This document shows positions 1 through 11,341 of a DNA stretch of 64,000 nucleotides, in pieces. The notes under the pieces were generated by a model, which was not told the origin of the DNA, did no database searches, and was given only the letters and a program-made list of their open reading frames with translations. Origin of the DNA: Umbilicaria muhlenbergii (Eukaryota > Ascomycota > Lecanoromycetes > Umbilicariales > Umbilicariaceae); assembly GCA_000611775.1 (NCBI GenBank), contig KK106983.1, positions 4,206,808-4,270,807 of the forward strand, in the 5' to 3' direction. The position numbers and the translations under genes were made by a program. The stretch's first letter is position 1. Every line of letters begins with the position of its first letter.

Positions 1-1368
1 AAGGCCTCTTTGTCCAGCAGGGAAGCTTCTACGCAAGGAGCTCTCATGCATGAACTTGACTTTCAGAAGGTCTCTGCGTGATGACAAGAGCTGTTTTCGA
101 ATTCATAGCTTCAGCACTCCATACATTGGAATGATCGGATGAGCCAAAACATAACAAAACTCATTGGCATCACCATGAAAAGGCACCGTGCTATGAATAA
201 ACTAGTTTATAGGCTCAAGAAAGAGAGTAGGTTTGTATCTTGTATCAACCTCAGGCACAGAATGATTGACATAGTCACTTTCAATAAATTGTTGCATGTC
301 TCGCTCTATGTGTAGCGGGTCCGGCACTTATCCAGAAAGTAAGTTTTCTTCATCACTTCCCGCTTGTAACAAGTACATGCTCCAGTCAGAAGGCCCTCGA
401 CATGTCTGTTCTGACTGGGATGCAGTTTTGATAAAGACGAAGCCACGAGTAAATGCACCGTTTAGTAAAACCCTACTTTGATAGAATAGTTTGCAAAGTA
501 TGAAAGTCCAGTGATGAACTACGACTTCAGACCCCGACTTGTACTCATCCTCGAAGAGAATTAATTGAAAAAAGCTCACATTTGTAGCTTACCATGGTTT
601 ACACCAACAATCAACGGTATTCTCTTCTCAACGGAGGACGGGATTCCCGTGGCTCCAATTTCTTCACAACTCTCATTTCCAGGGAAGTTCTTTATCTTCT
701 TTAATAATGTGCTCTGCTGGGTCCCGTTTTCTGTTGGGGAGATTCTCTTTGTGAGAGAGGTCTTTGCATGGTATACAATGTAGGTTCTGCCTACACAAAG
801 CCCTGAACGTTCTTCTGATTGTGGCCAGTGAACACAGTCTCAAAGGTTTTCTATTACAATAGGACCTTTGGAGAGTCTCCTTCCAACTTTTCAGACCAAG
901 CGTGGCAGGATTTCATGTTCGCTTCCCTACGTTGTAAGTGGCTCACCACCATTGCCAGGGTGTCAAAAAGGGACCACGTTGAGACCCCCTGAACTTGAGT
1001 ACCACATGTTTCCCAGCCTCCAGAAGTCCATGCCTGGACCCGAGTAATCTTGGAATCATCATCGTCAAAGGGGGGGTCGCTGGGCGCCTGCCTTACCGGC
1101 GTTCAGTTCGAGTCTACGCACGGATTGTCGGGTTGCGCCATGCCGGAGTTAAGGGGTACTTCCAACTTAACCCCCACTTAAGTCCACATAGCACCGTCAG
1201 CGTTGACGTGCCGAACGCCTACATAAATCTCGTCTAGTCCTTCAAATCATGTCTGATCGAGTCGGATCTTGGTTCGCCGAGGCATTTGCGCATATTCCCT
1301 TGCTCAGCACGAAGGATAATCCAGTAAAGCTGGCCTGAAATGAGCCCCTGAAATTCAAAACAGCCAAC
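1..1368. other. non-coding stretch upstream of the dehydrogenase gene
   Basis: No reading frame here has the length, composition or motifs of a real gene. The last 350 bases have higher GC and carry the CCACTTAAGT-type sequences just before the next gene, so they probably contain its promoter and 5' leader. I recognise no RNA gene or repeat. Confidence 0.5.
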
Positions 1369-2302
1369 ATGTCTATGACATTTATTATGCCTAAGAGGCC
1401 GCTTACATGGCTCATCACAGGCTGCTCCTCGGGCTTCGGTCTCACCCTTGCCCGCGCAGTCCAGTCACACGGGCACACCGTGATCGCAACTTCGCGCAAC
1501 CCTTCCCGCACCCCTGATCTCGTCGCTGAGGTCGAGAGCAAAGGCGGGAAGTGGCTCAAGCTGGACGTGGACGACCCCAACTGCGCGCAGGTCATTGAGG
1601 ACCTCGAGGCGTCAGGCCAGCAAGTCGACGTCCTGGTCAACAACGCGGGGTTCTCTATTCACGCCTGCGTTGAGCAATTCACGGAAGAGGAAGTGCGCCG
1701 CCAGATGGAGTCAATGTATTTCGGGCCTTTCAGGTTGATCAGGGCGGCGGTGCCACATATGCGCAAGCGAAGATTCGGTGTCGTGGTGAATATGAGCAGT
1801 GGGGCGGGATTGGAAGGGAGGGAGAGTATGGGTGCTTATGCCCCAACCAAGGCCGCGCTCGATGGTGAGTGTTTGCTTCCCAACCAGGACAGCTTTTTGA
1901 AGCTGAGAACAGCCAGGCATGTCCAAGGTTCTGGCAAAGGAAGTAGCCGAGTTTAACGTCCGTATCTTGATCGTCTCGCTCGGAACCTTCAACACCAACA
2001 TGGGCAACGCCGTCACCGTCAGCAAGAATCCCATGCCAGAAGACTACAAAGGCTCTGTTGCTGATAAGACCATCGACTATATCACCAGCGGGAAGTTTGA
2101 CCCTGACGGTGATAAGGAGAAGGCTGTCAAGGCGATCTATGAGGTTGTGATGGGGGAGGGTGTCGGAGCCGGACATGAAGGCGAGAGGTTCCTGCCCCTA
2201 GGCAGGGACCTGGCTGCGAGACTCAAGCAGGTGCAAGATCAGTACACTCATAGCATGAAGGTCTTCGGAGACGTCTGCAACAACGTATACAGAGATAGGT
2301 GA
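1369..2302 (+). CDS. short-chain dehydrogenase/reductase (classical SDR)
   Basis: This is an NAD(P)-dependent oxidoreductase of the short-chain dehydrogenase family, probably cytosolic; the substrate cannot be told. Exons are 1369-1864 and 1917-2302, giving 293 residues. The single 52-nt intron (GTGAGT...CCAG) restores the reading YAPTKAALDG-MSKVLAKE. The Rossmann dinucleotide motif TGCSSGFG lies near residues 18-25, NNAG near residue 92, the catalytic Ser in VNMSSG, and the YxxxK pair as YAPTK. The length is a little over the 250-residue family norm. A second Met six codons in (MPKRPLTW) could also be the start. It stands next to a dead O-methyltransferase, which might hint at a lost tailoring-enzyme pair, but there is no backbone synthase here. 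Confidence in the family is high and in the substrate nil. Confidence 0.9.
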
Positions 2303-2499
2303 TGCGGAGAGGCAGCTAGAGTCTCTCTCCTGCCGTCGTGATGCGGATGAAAGTAAGGAATGAGAAGCTGACAGGCAAGAAGGTAGAGTGCAATGAGATT
2401 CTATGATAACATAAGGGAATCCGGAATTGCACTTTTAAAGGAAGAGCAAGCTGGGCGAAAGAATAGAGGCTCAAAGCAGCAACTTCCCCACGTCCCAGC

Positions 2500-3148
2500 G
2501 TCTTTTCAACCTTTCTCTCAATGAAACTTGTGGCTTCACAAGCACCGTACGTTTATCCTTCGCTGTTATGCGAGGAAACTGTTGAACGCGGCAAGTCCAT
2601 ACATTGCACTGTTCAGGACCTTCCTGACGTTGTCGCCGACGGTCGTTCAAAAGATCCTCCAGAGCTGACTGACCGCATAACATTCATGGCGCACGACTTC
2701 TTCTGTGAACTGCCTATCAAGGACGTAGATGTCTAATTTCTCCACTGGATTCTTCATGACTAGTCAGACAAGTACTGTATCAAGATCCTTTAGTGCTTAA
2801 TCCCAGGGTCTCAAAGCTAGTGCCCGATCATAATTTCCGAGTTCATCGTGCCTCCGCCTGGTGGGTTTGATCCCTCCTATTCAGGAGAGGCAAGCTCGGT
2901 AAGGTCTACCTCAGCTAGCGCTTTCTTCTCTATATCCTGAAGTCAATCCTCAATCCTGACATGAATGTCATAGATCCTTTGACCTTGCCATGTTAGAGCT
3001 TTGCAACTCAAAGGAGCGCGAAGCAGATGATTGGTTTAGCTTGTTTGAACGTGCTGATCCGCGCTTCAAACTCATCGACTCAAAGAGACCAGCTAATTTA
3101 AAGCTCTCTTTCAATGAAGTGGTCTGGGAAGGTGATGGGACATCTTAA
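2500..3148 (+). pseudogene. relic of a fungal O-methyltransferase
   Basis: Translated fragments match the catalytic half of plant/fungal SAM-dependent O-methyltransferases in the right order. They are CTVQDLPDVVADG (SAM-binding region), ITFMAHDFF, a FLHWILHD-SDKYCIKIL stretch interrupted by stops, IIISEFIVPPPGG, and the C-terminal block ADDWFSLFERADPRFKL...LSFNEVVWEG ending in TAA at 3146-3148. Several in-frame stops and at least one frame change break it, and some stops replace expected Trp codons, as a G-to-A change would do. The N-terminal dimerisation half is missing or unrecognisable. It cannot make an active enzyme. Whether RIP or ordinary drift killed it is not decided. Confidence 0.8.
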
Positions 3149-4599
3149 AGGGTTGAACAAATCCAGATAGACGTTACATCTTTCCGCATAGACCCCTGCC
3201 AGGCGGCTAGCTGCCTAGGGTCTAGTCACGCCTTTAGGGTTCTTACCAATCCACAAACTATTCCAAGTGCACATAAGTATACGTTTCCCGTGGAAGCGCC
3301 CCCTGTTGAAATTCGCCGATTCGCCGCCGAGCAGACGTCATTGGAGCAGGGGTTTAGGGCAGGGGTTCTAGCGAGAAATAAGCAGTCACGTCATTGGCGT
3401 ACGTATGTCTAGGCTTAGCGAAAAGCTCCTAAACATGTATATTAACGGCTCGAAAGCCTCGAGTTTCTGCTTTTTTCCTTACGTTCATTTATTCAATTTT
3501 GGACCGATATTTAACTAGTGCAATAATACATTTTATTTGGCTTCTAGATAATCGTTCTATACAACACCCCCCTATTGAGGGCTTGAATTGACATACTTTT
3601 ATCACTTATCTCAAGATTGAGGACTTGTAATACTCGCTAGGCAACAGCCATCAACACCACCTCACTGCCTTCACCAACCCCCTCGCCCACGGTCCAGGCC
3701 CCTGGGAAACCACGGGTATGTCTAGCCACCCCAGCGCCCGCGGGAGAAGGATCACCCAAGTCAGGGCTCACTTCACGGGAGCCAGTCACAGCAGTTGACC
3801 CACAAAAGTCCCAGTCTCAAGACCCAGTCTCAAGTTGGGAATCCACCGCCGACCTTAACACCCAAAACCCCTCGACCCGAGGACTCAACCCCCAGTCCAT
3901 CTGACTATCAACTATAGCATTGAAGCTTTAGCCATATTGTATTCCCCTGTATAAGCAGCCGCCCGAACGCCTGTGCGCCAGGCATCACCCATAAACCCCC
4001 AACCCCTTATAGCGCAGCCAAAGCCGTCTCCGCTCGCCTCCTTGGCAAAAGGGTTCGAGTCCAGGGAGGGCAAAGGCAGCCACGCCAAAAGCGACCGGGT
4101 GACTAGATCAGGGCTTCTCAAATCCTGGAGGGCCCACTACTGTGTCTCCACCATATGTGGGTGGAAATGGGGATTTTGTGACTCTTACGGACGACGGATT
4201 CAGCTCTTGATTACTCACTCATCTGCTGCCGTACTATAGAGTAGAGTAGATAGCAATAACACGTTGTCAGCCTCCGATTACACACTGCTGCTATATACAC
4301 AACCGTCCAGCTTCAAAAATACTGGGTCAACGAAGTGCAGTCAATTTCGGTCCAGCTGTTTCTTCCCCCCCAAAACTCCCACAGCACTCGCCTCACAGCC
4401 TCCATTCTCCACCCCGCCGCCTCGGTGGTACTTGGCCTAGTTGCGTACGCATAGGAACATTAGCAGGAAGCACAGTCACGAAGCTCGTTGTTCGTTACGC
4501 TGGTAGGAGGCTCAGAAGTCTATGCGGATATCAAGAATAGCGTTGCCTATCTAGACTCCCTTCCCCTTGAAAATAGAGCAAAAAGCGGTTCAATGCCAA
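3149..4599. other. gene-poor stretch with possible repeat debris
   Basis: No intact gene is present. An AT-rich segment (about 3420-3640) leads into a CACCCCCC tract and then into a GC-rich, Pro/Ser/Thr-coding open stretch (about 3640-3904) that lacks a clear start and resembles nothing I can name. The second half (3960-4320) looks like more unassigned sequence. The pattern would suit the debris of a retroelement, but I see no paired terminal repeats and no diagnostic protein, so I leave it unclassified. Confidence 0.35.
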
Positions 4600-7500
4600 C
4601 TAGTACTTAAACCCGCCAAAGACCCTCTGCCCCTCGTCGACCACCCTCTGCATCATCCATTGATCCTTTGCCTCCCGCGGGGTGCAACTCGCTACTAGGG
4701 TGTCGAGCCAATTGATGACTTCACCGTAGTTACTCTGTTTACGACCTAGAACGTTGCGGAAGGCTGTGGACGCTAGCCTGGGGGTGGAGCGAGTGGTTAG
4801 CCAGGGGCGGGTTTGTCTCGTTGGTGGTGCAATCGTCGGCTCGAGCGCAAGGGGGACGGCTTGGCGGTGCGGACGACAGGGGGAGGGGTTCGCATCACTC
4901 ACCATTGTATCTGCGGTCTGTTGATGGCGCACTTGTAGCCTTGCACGCTGTGATTCTTGTGTTTGCTCTTGATGAGGACGAAAGCGAGCTCGATGAGATC
5001 GTGGATGGTTTCTGGGAGGATGGCACAGCAGGATTAGTCGGCGGAGCAGCGAAGATGCTAGAACAACAACCTGCCGGGCCGATACTGGATTCAGACTTAC
5101 TGATCATCAAAGACGGTTGCGGCCGCCGAGGAGAAGGCAGACATTTTGCGTATCGGTAGAATTTCATTGCTGCTTCCATGAAGTTCTGGTAGATGGTTGA
5201 GAGAACGGTGCGGAGGGAATTGAAGGTCGTGTCGAGGAACATTACGTGCGTTTGGATTTTGAAGGCACTGTCGCAACTTGATAAGCTACATAGATTCAAG
5301 GGTGTGCGATTGGCCTACTTCAATGCTTTGCGATGGAAAGTCTTCCCCGGCGCTCTCGAGAGCTCCACCGTCAGTGAGTCTGCCATCACTGCTGCGATTC
5401 AGTATCCCACACATTGGTAGCAACAAGAGTCGATATCTACCTGTGCCTTTCCTGCGGTCTCTGTCCTTGGTAATCTCCAATGTCTTCGTGTCGATCAGAT
5501 TTCCGCAGTATGGGAACCTCATCCCTCCTGCCAATCGAGGGATTGTCACCCCACCAACCGAAGTCGCGAAGTTGACGAGGCTTTTTCCGGGGTTGACCTT
5601 GATACCGTATTTCTCGCTGCCACCGTGCATGATTCCTAGAAACCGTTCCACATGCTCCCTATCCACCGTAATCAACAGAAAGTCGTCGATGAGCCGCAAC
5701 AGAACGCTGCCGTGCTCATCCAAGAAGCCGAGACACTCTCTTTCCAGTTCGGCATAGAAGAAATTGCAGAGCAGACTCGACAACACGGAGCCCTGTGGTA
5801 TTCCCTGCTTTTGGCGGAAGAATTTCTTCCCGATCTTGACTACGTTTCTTTCGACATGCTCTTCGAGAAGATCCAGAAGCTTTTCTTTGTCCTGAAAGGT
5901 CTGCACAACGCTATCCACAAAGATCACGTTCTTCTTCCCCATCGCTGGCCCGGTCTTCAGCACTTCGTCGAAGTTGGTGAAGTCCATTGCGGCCCGAGCA
6001 TGGGCGACGAATTTCCTCGCTGGCTTTGGTGCGGATCCGACGAATGTATCTTGTTTGTGGGTTTCAGATGGTTTGATCTCGGCGTGACGCGCTATACGGT
6101 ATTCGTCTTCCGAAGCAAGCTGCTCCATCAATCTTATCACACGCCGCTGGGGAATCGTATCGAAACAGGATTGAACGTCCACTTTGGCGAAGAACAAGGG
6201 ATCCTCTTCTTTGCCCAGACCCTGGAGTCTTGCTTTGAAGCTTTTCAACTTGGGATAGATGTCCCCAACTGAGAAGAGAGCAGAGCCGAGCCTATCGGGC
6301 TGCTTGACCTTCTCGTAGCTTAGTATGTTGAAGACTGGAGCCATTACCGAGTTGATGCTTCGACCCAGAACTACCCTTCCCTTCTGCAGCTTCGTGATCC
6401 GGCGGCGAAGATTCATGATCGGCCGAAATCCTGTCTGCTTGGGCAGAAGGCGAATTTGACTGAATCCCAAAGGACGGGTATCAAGCAGCCTCCTCGCCTT
6501 GTCTGTTCGGATTTCTTCGAACATGGTAAGCTTGAGCTTGGATATGGCGGGTTCGGTGAGAGATCGCCATATATCATGGCGGAAGAAGAATAGACGATTA
6601 CGGTGGATGTTGGACTCTGTGACATGGAAGTTGGATCGGACGAGTGGTATTAGCAGCGAGTCGAAAACATAGTAGATGAACTCGAGAAATATCTCTTTGC
6701 GCTTGCGGAAATCGGACTGCGATATCTTGACTGTAGATCTGGCGTTCGGTGGAGCAAGCCACGACATACCAGTAATCTATGCTTTGTAAGTAACATCATA
6801 CCGGTGCATCATCCTCTGCTGCATACCTTCAGTCCCTCGGATAATGCATGCAACGACAAGCTTTCGAATCTTCGGGCATGTACGAAGCGATCAACGTGGC
6901 ACATGATTACGTTCCTGTTGTCCTTTCCCACTTCACCAACGCCCCACAATTCATTGGGTATGAGCCTTGACAACGTAGCTCGACAAAAAGCCGAAACATC
7001 AGCAGGCGGAGTTGCACAATCCATCACAGACTTTGCGCGGGTAGTGGCCAATAACTGAGATGAACTCATAGCGGTGTTAATGCCTGATCGACCTTTAGGA
7101 CCTTGGGTCATTGTGCTAATTGACGTGTCTGCCCCTCTCCGGGCGGTCACAATCGAGTTGGCCCGGCGCCGCCACGAACGGTCGAGATGCTGATATACAT
7201 TGTAAGCCCCATACCAGAACATATAGGCAGTGGTGGTACCTACATCGACCGGACAGTAGTGCTTCAATAGCTCGTTATACGGACAGCGTGCATGTAATTT
7301 TTGCAGCTTCTTAATCAGCTCCACAGGTAACCCTCTGAGCCTCTTTGGCACTTGCTCCTTGCTTTGTCTTCCATATACTACGGCCATACACCCCTTAGCC
7401 TGTTTCTGGCGCGCAGCTAAAGCAATCTCCTGCTCGCGTAAGGTGTAATCTTTGAACGGCTGCACTGTCTCTCGCGTGTTCACCATCGACGTGAAAACAT

Positions 7501-8864
7501 TGTGTAGCCCAAACTGTCGAGGGAAAATATACTTCATCAGATGTACCGTATGCGCTTGACTGTCATGATTACCATACCGGTTCAGGGCATCTAGCATGTG
7601 TGAGAGCCAAGCAATTATGTTTACGCGAAGAGGGCTTACGGATATGGCGAAGCCCAAAACGAACTTCGCCCTTGGCATTTAGGGTTGCGCGAGCGTAGAA
7701 CATCCGGTTTCGTACCAATGTAATAGCTCCTGGCGTGTTCAAGTCCGTCGAAGGCTTGGTCACTGCCGGAATACGTGGCTCCGCTGGCGAGTCCTTCTTG
7801 ATACGAGCTGGTAGCGGGGATGCGGGCTTTTCGAGTACGTGTAATTCAGACAAAGGCATTCCTGTATACGATGAGCCCCAAGTAACTGGTAGTAGTGGAT
7901 CGAAGATTGATGCCCTACCCGAAAGCTGGTAGAAGTTACCTCTACCACTTTCAACCGCAATAAAGACTCCGCAGTCCAGCACGAGATCCAACATGATGCG
8001 CTCCCCTTCTTTCCCGAGCAGGTTTAGAGCATCAACCCACAAAGCACTTCTGATGGTGCTGACATGACTGTTCGGGTAATGTGATGTGATTCCCGGAATG
8101 CCTGCCACCGGACCATGGTCCTCGTTGGCGTTTCTTGGAGTATTCGCCCGCTGGTAGCCATAGCAGAGTAAATGCGATGGCTTGTGGACATTACGGTAAG
8201 TTTTGTAGAAGAGATGCCAGATAGCAAAGTCGATAATCTAAGGCGCGTTAGCTAAGGGTTCTTGGCCAATACACGCATTCTTGTGCGATTGCCATTCTCC
8301 GAAGTGTGCATAGGTATCCTAGTCCAGCACCTCCACTGGACGTACCTAAGAACTGACGCGTGCAATGCTGATTCAAAATGGGACTGTACATGCCTCAGAC
8401 TGCGAACAGGTACCTGCTCCTGCACTACTTCCGACTGTCGAGGTCACTTTTTGAGAGAATGCCGCTAACTCTCTGACCCTGGAGCCGTCCTGATTTGGCC
8501 GCTGCACGTGCAGTTGGCCAACAAGAGTTGCATCTAAGAGCTTGGCCAGAGCACGATCATCCTCTACTCTCTGGGTGTTCCTCTGGTCCTCAGAAGCTCC
8601 AACATCGGCAGAACCTTCATAGTGGGTGCCAGCAGAAGCAATTCTACGACGTCTTGATTTCGAGGAAAGTGGCAATCGCGAATGGAGATAATTGCGTAAA
8701 GTCGTGACTCGGGGGTAGTAGAGAGAAAGGAGGGGATGTTTGATGAAGGCGTCCTCTTGAGGCAGCACACCATTGGATCCCGAGCCACCATCCGACTTGA
8801 TGCGCTTCCGAGGACCTTCAATAGCTTCGACCTGCTTATGATTGCGTTTTCTCTTCCTCGCCAT
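4600..8864 (-). CDS. TERT: telomerase reverse transcriptase catalytic subunit
   Basis: This is the protein subunit of telomerase, which copies the telomerase RNA template onto chromosome ends in the nucleus. Eight exons run 8864-8394, 8237-7640, 7590-6827, 6776-5441, 5388-5319, 5267-5101, 5011-4903 and 4777-4600; they sum to 1230 codons plus stop, in frame. The N-terminal part has a basic MARKRKRNHK start and the TEN-like LFYKTYRNVHKPSH block, then IFPRQFGLHNVF, VPKRLRG and RHARCxY-type blocks of the RNA-binding domain. The telomerase-specific T motif (FHVTES) lies near residue 661. The reverse transcriptase motifs are LLPKQTGFRPI (motif 1, about 722), KVDVQSCFD (motif A, Asp 811), QGIPQGS (motif B', 935-941) and LIDDFLL (motif C, Asp 975/976). 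The C-terminal extension SLTVELSRAPGKTFHRKAL...FKIQTHVMFLDTTFN is also typical. All three catalytic aspartates are present. Intron 1 has GC-AG ends. The gene looks whole. Confidence 0.95.
8238..8393 (-). other. TERT intron 1, GC-AG type
   Basis: The intron runs from 8393 down to 8238 (156 nt). The exon before it ends SQSE and the exon after begins IIDFAIWHLF, which rebuilds the conserved SQSE-I-DFAIW block of ascomycete TERT without gap or phase change. For this join the donor must be GAG|GCATGT, a GC rather than GT start, with a normal TTAG acceptor. A later GT is available (GTACAG, three bases on) but breaks the conserved reading. Confidence 0.75.
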
Positions 8865-9683
8865 CGTTACCCTAAGAGAAAATGATGACTGCGTTCGCTA
8901 ACGATATTACTTGGGAAGAGATAATTATCTTAAAAGCATGCGTGGAGTAAACTTGTACATTATAAGCGTGATATGCTTGCTAGGCAAAGAGTACCTTGTT
9001 TAACATTGAAACCCGTAGAGAACAGTTTGTGAGTGAGTCGCGTCCAGAAAGAGAGACGCGAGAGCAGTTGGCATACTCCGTTCTCAGGAATACTATGACC
9101 TACGAACTGCGCAGTACAGCACGCCGGTAAGTCTCCTCAGACCCTGAAAAAGACCCAGGAAGTTCAGGCATGTACGGCACTCCTAATAATCGTCAGGCTC
9201 ACGAGTACTGCTACCATTTGTGCGTCTTAATCGGCGTCATTTTGGTTTCTCAGCATCTCATCCGAAAGAATAAGGTGCGGGTTCAAGGGAAAGGCAGCAA
9301 GCATTTTCGTTTATGCAGAACTGTTTGACCAGCCATGGAGGAATCATCCTTTCGGCAAGCTCTCTGCAAGTAGCTACAATTCAGGTTGAATAAACGTGCT
9401 GTTGACTCACGCTTGCACAACATCGTTTGTTCGTGAACAGGCTCTGGGCCCCACCATTCTCACAGAGGTCGCGTTGAGATACCTCTCGATTTGAGCGGGC
9501 CTTTCATTTATGAGATACTGCATATGCATCTATATCCTTCTGTCTGACAGACTCCGGGATTGTGGAAGGCGTTGCAGAAGCCAAGGGACGCGGCAGTGGG
9601 AAATGGGATTTGTGCTGACAAGTACTGATCCAAGCTCCGCTCAGAGCTGCGATGACCCTGTAATCTCCCGCTAATCTGTGACG

Positions 9684-9747
9684 CAAGAAGAGGAAGCAGA
9701 AGCAGAAGCAGAAGCACAAGCACAAGCAGGAGCAGAAGCAGCAGCAG
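9684..9747. repeat. GAAGCA/CAAGCA hexanucleotide repeat
   Basis: A run of roughly ten imperfect six-base units of the form (G/C)AAGCA, drifting into GCAGCAGCA at its 3' end. It is a purine-rich microsatellite in non-coding DNA. Confidence 0.85.
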
Positions 9748-10437
9748 ACGCATGGGGACTTGGGTTTGTCAATAAATGTCCGCTGCTGTATGGTGCGACG
9801 GCAGGGGAAGGCCTCTCGCCGATGTGCCTTCCCGCCTTGGGAAAAGGATGGGGTCAGCGGCATTGCCATTTGCCAGACAGCCACAGAAAGGCAAACGACT
9901 TTCCACCAGAAATCCGAAAAGAGGAGAGCAGAGGATGCGATCCCTTGGTGGAGGCCTGGTGTCATTGGTGAACAGCGCATTGGCAAAGATCGAAATCAAT
10001 GAAGGCTCCGACGAGGCTCGCCTTTTCCACGTCCACGCAGGCGAGCCAGGCGAGCCAGGCAAGCACATCAAGCGAATCAAGCGAATCGAGCGAATGCAGC
10101 ACGGCCAAAGGATTTATTTGAGGAGCCTTGGTGACCTTGCGGGCGCATCAATAATTAATATTAAACGAATTCGTCAGCCTCCGCCGGGGCCCTTTTGTGG
10201 CCATGATTGTAAAGATAAATGCGACACCAATGGAAGCTCCTCCGTCCAGTCAGCCGTTGCCATTCGCCATGAGAGCATCCCCCGTCGAGCCGTAGCCTAA
10301 TGATAATCGCCTTTGAAGTCGGTCTACTCCGTACCGACGTTATGCTCGTGCTAGTGTTACGATTCTGCCTTGGGCCCTCTGCCCTCCTGCCCTCTGCCTG
10401 ATGCCTGACCTGTAGACTTGACTTTTGGGCGTGCAGC

Positions 10438-10530
10438 GTCGGCTCCCTGTGCTCCCTGTGCTCCCTGTGCTCCCTGTGCTCCCTTTGCTCCCTCTGCTCC
10501 CTCTGCTCCCTATGCTCCCTCTCTGCTCGG
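10438..10530. repeat. 9-bp tandem repeat GCTCCCTGT
   Basis: About nine units of a nine-base repeat of the type GCTCCCTGT, with the last base pair drifting to TT, CT and AT toward the right. This yields LPVLPVLP or REHREHREQ in translation, which explains the misleading open frames over it. It lies about 0.8 kb upstream of the Rho-GEF start. Confidence 0.9.
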
Positions 10531-11341
10531 CTCTGCGCCTTCAGCAGCGATGCCCAGTTGAAAGTCAATTCACTGCCCTTCGTCACCAGCCGGATGACAG
10601 CCGAGGGCGTCGACGTATCAGACCTCGCCTGGCGAGCCATCACGACGCCGTGCGACCCCCGTCCTGCCACCCGTACTCCCACTCATTTACGAGCCTGCAT
10701 CATCGCCAGCGGGACCCTTGCGCCACAGCCTCCAGCCCACAGCCTACCACGCCCACCCAAAGTACTCGTCCCCCAAGTACTGTACCCCTTCATAGCGAAT
10801 ACCTACCCACCAGACCGCACTGGGCCACCGCTTGCAAACCAGTACCATCTCCCCCGTACCCCAAACCGGCCGTCGGCGTGAGTACATCGAACTCCACCAC
10901 TACGTTCAGAACATACCATCACGGCCGCATACACGCAATCACGACCGACCGATCATAGTCGCAGCCTTCGCTGGCGTTGCACTTGAGACGCAGCACCCAC
11001 CCCAAGCGCGAGCGCAGCAGATGCTTGTTCGACACACGCCTGCATTGCCGCTGATTCGCTCAATCCCTGCGGCACCACTTCCCCCATTCGAGCTTCGAGT
11101 CCAATCCATCACCTGTCCATCAGCGACATCCACCATTCACGTCAATCTCTGCGCCCATTCAGACACAAGAGGCGCCTAAACAACTCGGTCTGCCAAGCGT
11201 GGTGCTGCAACGGCTACCCTGTGAGCCTCAGACAACTCATCCAAACCCTGTCCGGCCGCCACACGAGCACGCCGGTTGGGGTATGCAGGCTGAGACCACT
11301 CCTGGACTCCACACGTTGATGCCTCATGTCCTCACAGCACC

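Larger units (their letters stand above)
8865..11341. other. intergenic stretch between TERT and the Rho-GEF gene
   Basis: This is the divergent upstream region of two genes. Open frames exist (for example 9776-10300 plus and 10161-10682 minus) but they follow low-complexity DNA and show no domain. It contains two simple-sequence tracts, listed separately. The part from about 10550 on is C-rich on the plus strand and is probably promoter and 5' leader of the Rho-GEF gene. No RNA gene was recognised. Confidence 0.5.

Noticed and set aside
4045-4066. tRNA B-box-like GGTTCGAGTCC
   Set aside because: No matching A box, acceptor stem or anticodon arm can be drawn around it.
5652-6272. 206-codon open frame on the plus strand
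   Set aside because: It is the antisense shadow of the TERT reverse transcriptase exon, and the minus-strand protein is beyond doubt.
5286-6767. Reverse transcriptase domain as part of a retrotransposon
   Set aside because: It carries the telomerase-specific T motif, the telomerase N-terminal blocks and C-terminal extension, and introns; no integrase, gag or endonuclease lies nearby.
9776-10300. 174-codon open frame between TERT and Rho-GEF
   Set aside because: No motif, no conserved look, and adjacent to microsatellites. GC-rich DNA gives such frames by chance.
10161-10682. 173-codon minus-strand frame with REH/REQ repeats
   Set aside because: The repeat peptide is just the nine-base tandem repeat read through.
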